From: Desulfopila aestuarii DSM 18488
Lineage (GTDB): Bacteria; Desulfobacterota; Desulfobulbia; Desulfobulbales; Desulfocapsaceae
Assembly (NCBI RefSeq): GCF_900143695.1
Contig: NZ_FRFE01000007.1
Span: 124,001-188,000 of the forward strand
Reading direction: 5' to 3'
Length of the DNA stretch: 64,000 bases
Shown: positions 62,740 through 64,000 of the stretch, in pieces
Numbering within the stretch: the stretch's first letter is position 1
How the letters are laid out: each line of letters begins with the position of its first letter
Notes under the pieces: generated by a model
Seen by the model: the letters and a program-made list of their open reading frames with translations, nothing else
What the model was told of the DNA's origin: nothing
Databases searched by the model: none
Made by a program: the position numbers and the translations under genes

Positions 62740-63918
62740 TCAGCTCATGCCGATCTTGCGCATGATAGTCTTCTTCACACCTTCGACCACAAAGGGTGTC
62801 AGACGTTTCTTTTCCTTCAAAATCATCTTGAACAGATCTTTTTTCTTCTCAGGCGGCTCGGGACGATCAACCCGCAGCATGGAGAGCGAGTCAGTCTTGC
62901 AGGCTGAAACGCAGGCACCACAGCCAAGGCAGCGGTCGGTGTCGACCGTCATCTTGTATTTCGGTTTGCCGCCGGGGTTTTCCACTTTGGTGAGCGCCTC
63001 GGCATTGCAGGCCTTCTGACAAAGCCCGCAGCCTTTGCAGCTCTCGGCCTCGATGGCCAGAGTGTACCCGGCTTTGGCCACCCCACCCGGAAAACCGCGC
63101 AGCACCCCGCCCAGCAGTTCACAGCAACAGGAGCAACAGTTGCAGATAAAGGACGGTTTGTGGCGAATATTATCGGTGATATGGGTGAGATTCAGCTCTC
63201 GAGCTGTATCCAGCACTGCCAGCAGCTGGTCAACATTGCGTTCCTCGGCAAAACCGCGTCGCACCATGAATTTCGCGGCACTGCCAAGTGAAATACAGAT
63301 GTTTTCCGTCGGTGCCCCCTTATCGCACGTCTCATTCAAGTGCTCTTTCTTGTGACGGCAATAGCACATGCCCACCGCACCGTACCCGGCGTTTTTCACA
63401 ATCTCGCGGGCACTCTCCCAGGTAGTCACTACCGACTCCACCGGGATATGTTCCTCATAGGCAAGCGAACGGGTGAGCGGTGTAGGGCTTGCGAAAAACT
63501 CATTGCCCATGCGATCGTCCGGATCCTCGAACAGGTATTCGTGCATGAGCTGGGCCAGTTCCTTCACCGGCAGATCCTGACGCTGCTTCATAAAGGTCAG
63601 TTCAAAAAAGCCGATGAGGCCGGGCAGCAGCAAATAGTAGGTTCTTCGCCCGTAGACCATATCCATGATGAGACCCTTGTTGGCCATCGAGTCGAGCACC
63701 GGGAGGAGCCGTTCCTCCTGCCAGCCCGTGGCCCGCACCAACTCTTTCATGGTTGCTTCCTGCAACGGAAAGCGGGAAGCAACATAGGCCTCATCCTCGG
63801 AAAAAAGAATGGCCAGAATCTGCCGCAGCTTTTCGTTATCAGGCAATCCAATCGGATAGCGATTGAGCCTATCGATCAATGGTACAATGCTGCTTTTCCC
63901 GTTTATATGATGACCCAT
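62740..63918 (-). CDS. Winged-helix / Cys-cluster / dicluster ferredoxin protein
   Basis: 392 residues. The N-terminal 110 residues resemble a winged helix (RATGWQEERLLPVLDSMANKGLI). The middle has CYCRHKKEHLNETCDK and, near residue 262, a dense CNCCSCCCELL cluster. The C-terminal part is a two-cluster ferredoxin (CKGCGLCQKACNAEA and CLGCGACVSACKTDS), then a basic tail. GGAGGAG precedes the ATG. Proteins with this layout are annotated as 4Fe-4S binding proteins in anaerobes with no defined role. It may couple a redox signal to DNA binding, which is inference. Confidence 0.8.
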   Translation of the reverse strand: MGHHINGKSSIVPLIDRLNRYPIGLPDNEKLRQILAILFSEDEAYVASRFPLQEATMKELVRATGWQEERLLPVLDSMANKGLIMDMVYGRRTYYLLLPGLIGFFELTFMKQRQDLPVKELAQLMHEYLFEDPDDRMGNEFFASPTPLTRSLAYEEHIPVESVVTTWESAREIVKNAGYGAVGMCYCRHKKEHLNETCDKGAPTENICISLGSAAKFMVRRGFAEERNVDQLLAVLDTARELNLTHITDNIRHKPSFICNCCSCCCELLGGVLRGFPGGVAKAGYTLAIEAESCKGCGLCQKACNAEALTKVENPGGKPKYKMTVDTDRCLGCGACVSACKTDSLSMLRVDRPEPPEKKKDLFKMILKEKKRLTPFVVEGVKKTIMRKIGMS

Positions 63919-64000
63919 CGCGACTCCTCCAGCATGGTCTTGTTATCTGACAAACTTCATGGTTCAACTCATCCATTCATAACATAGGCATCTTTCAATG
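63919..64000. other. Right edge of the window
   Basis: The last 82 bases are upstream of the winged-helix ferredoxin protein and hold its ribosome site; no other gene enters from the right. Confidence 0.5.

Overview
The window looks like a chromosomal stretch of a sulfate-reducing deltaproteobacterium (Desulfobacterota, most likely Desulfobulbales). The evidence is a DsrC with both C-terminal redox cysteines behind a strong promoter, a four-subunit VorABCD-type 2-oxoacid:ferredoxin oxidoreductase, a fused uroporphyrinogen-III methyltransferase/synthase (siroheme and alternative heme route), an ApgM-type phosphoglycerate mutase, several 4Fe-4S proteins and FeoB-type iron uptake. No taxonomic search was possible, so the order-level placement is inference.

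Layout. 0-10 kb: hybrid sensor kinase; tautomerase-ligA pair; an alkyltransferase-like protein; an extremely His-rich small protein; a radical SAM protein; threonine aldolase; a Ser/Thr kinase with a DUF1566-like tail behind a metallophosphoesterase. 10-22 kb: an ABC-F protein; an M23 peptidase-bactofilin-zinc ribbon cluster; dsrC with promoter and terminator; a PpiD-like foldase; a large SNF2 ATPase. 22-28.5 kb: a CULT (cereblon-like) domain protein behind cobA-hemD, then adk, homoserine dehydrogenase, apgM and a thioesterase. 28.5-32 kb: two identical initiator tRNAs, each with its own promoter and terminator, bracket about 3 kb of accessory genes. 32-43.5 kb: a VWA/OmpA protein, a small cytochrome c, an AraC remnant, dtxR-feoB with a palindromic operator candidate, galU, a DnaJ-like protein, DUF808, DUF3124, an EamA transporter and a Cys/Met-type PLP enzyme. 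43.2-45.7 kb: an accessory patch with a duplicated tail of the PLP enzyme, GTCCCCTTTT-type repeats, an AT-rich PEP-CTERM gene and a REP-associated (IS200-like) transposase. 45.8-50.4 kb: leucine-dehydrogenase-like gene, vor operon and a cupin-type regulator. 50.8-57.4 kb: universal stress protein, PsiE-like protein and a complete BMP-family nucleoside-type ABC importer. 57.6-64 kb: a large secreted protein of unknown function, a PNPOx-like protein, an M20 peptidase, a PAP2 phosphatase-DgkA pair and a winged-helix/4Fe-4S protein.

Genes that probably work together: feoB with its DtxR-type regulator and the palindrome upstream; the amino acid dehydrogenase feeding a 2-oxoacid to VorABCD and on to reduced ferredoxin; the M23 peptidase with bactofilin in cell-wall shaping; PAP2 with DgkA in lipid phosphate cycling; and the four BMP transporter genes. 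No phage, CRISPR array, toxin-antitoxin or restriction locus was recognised. The features furthest from routine annotation are the CULT protein, the repeat-flanked PEP-CTERM/RAYT patch, the twin initiator tRNA segment, the secreted 531-residue protein and the Cys-cluster redox protein at the right end.
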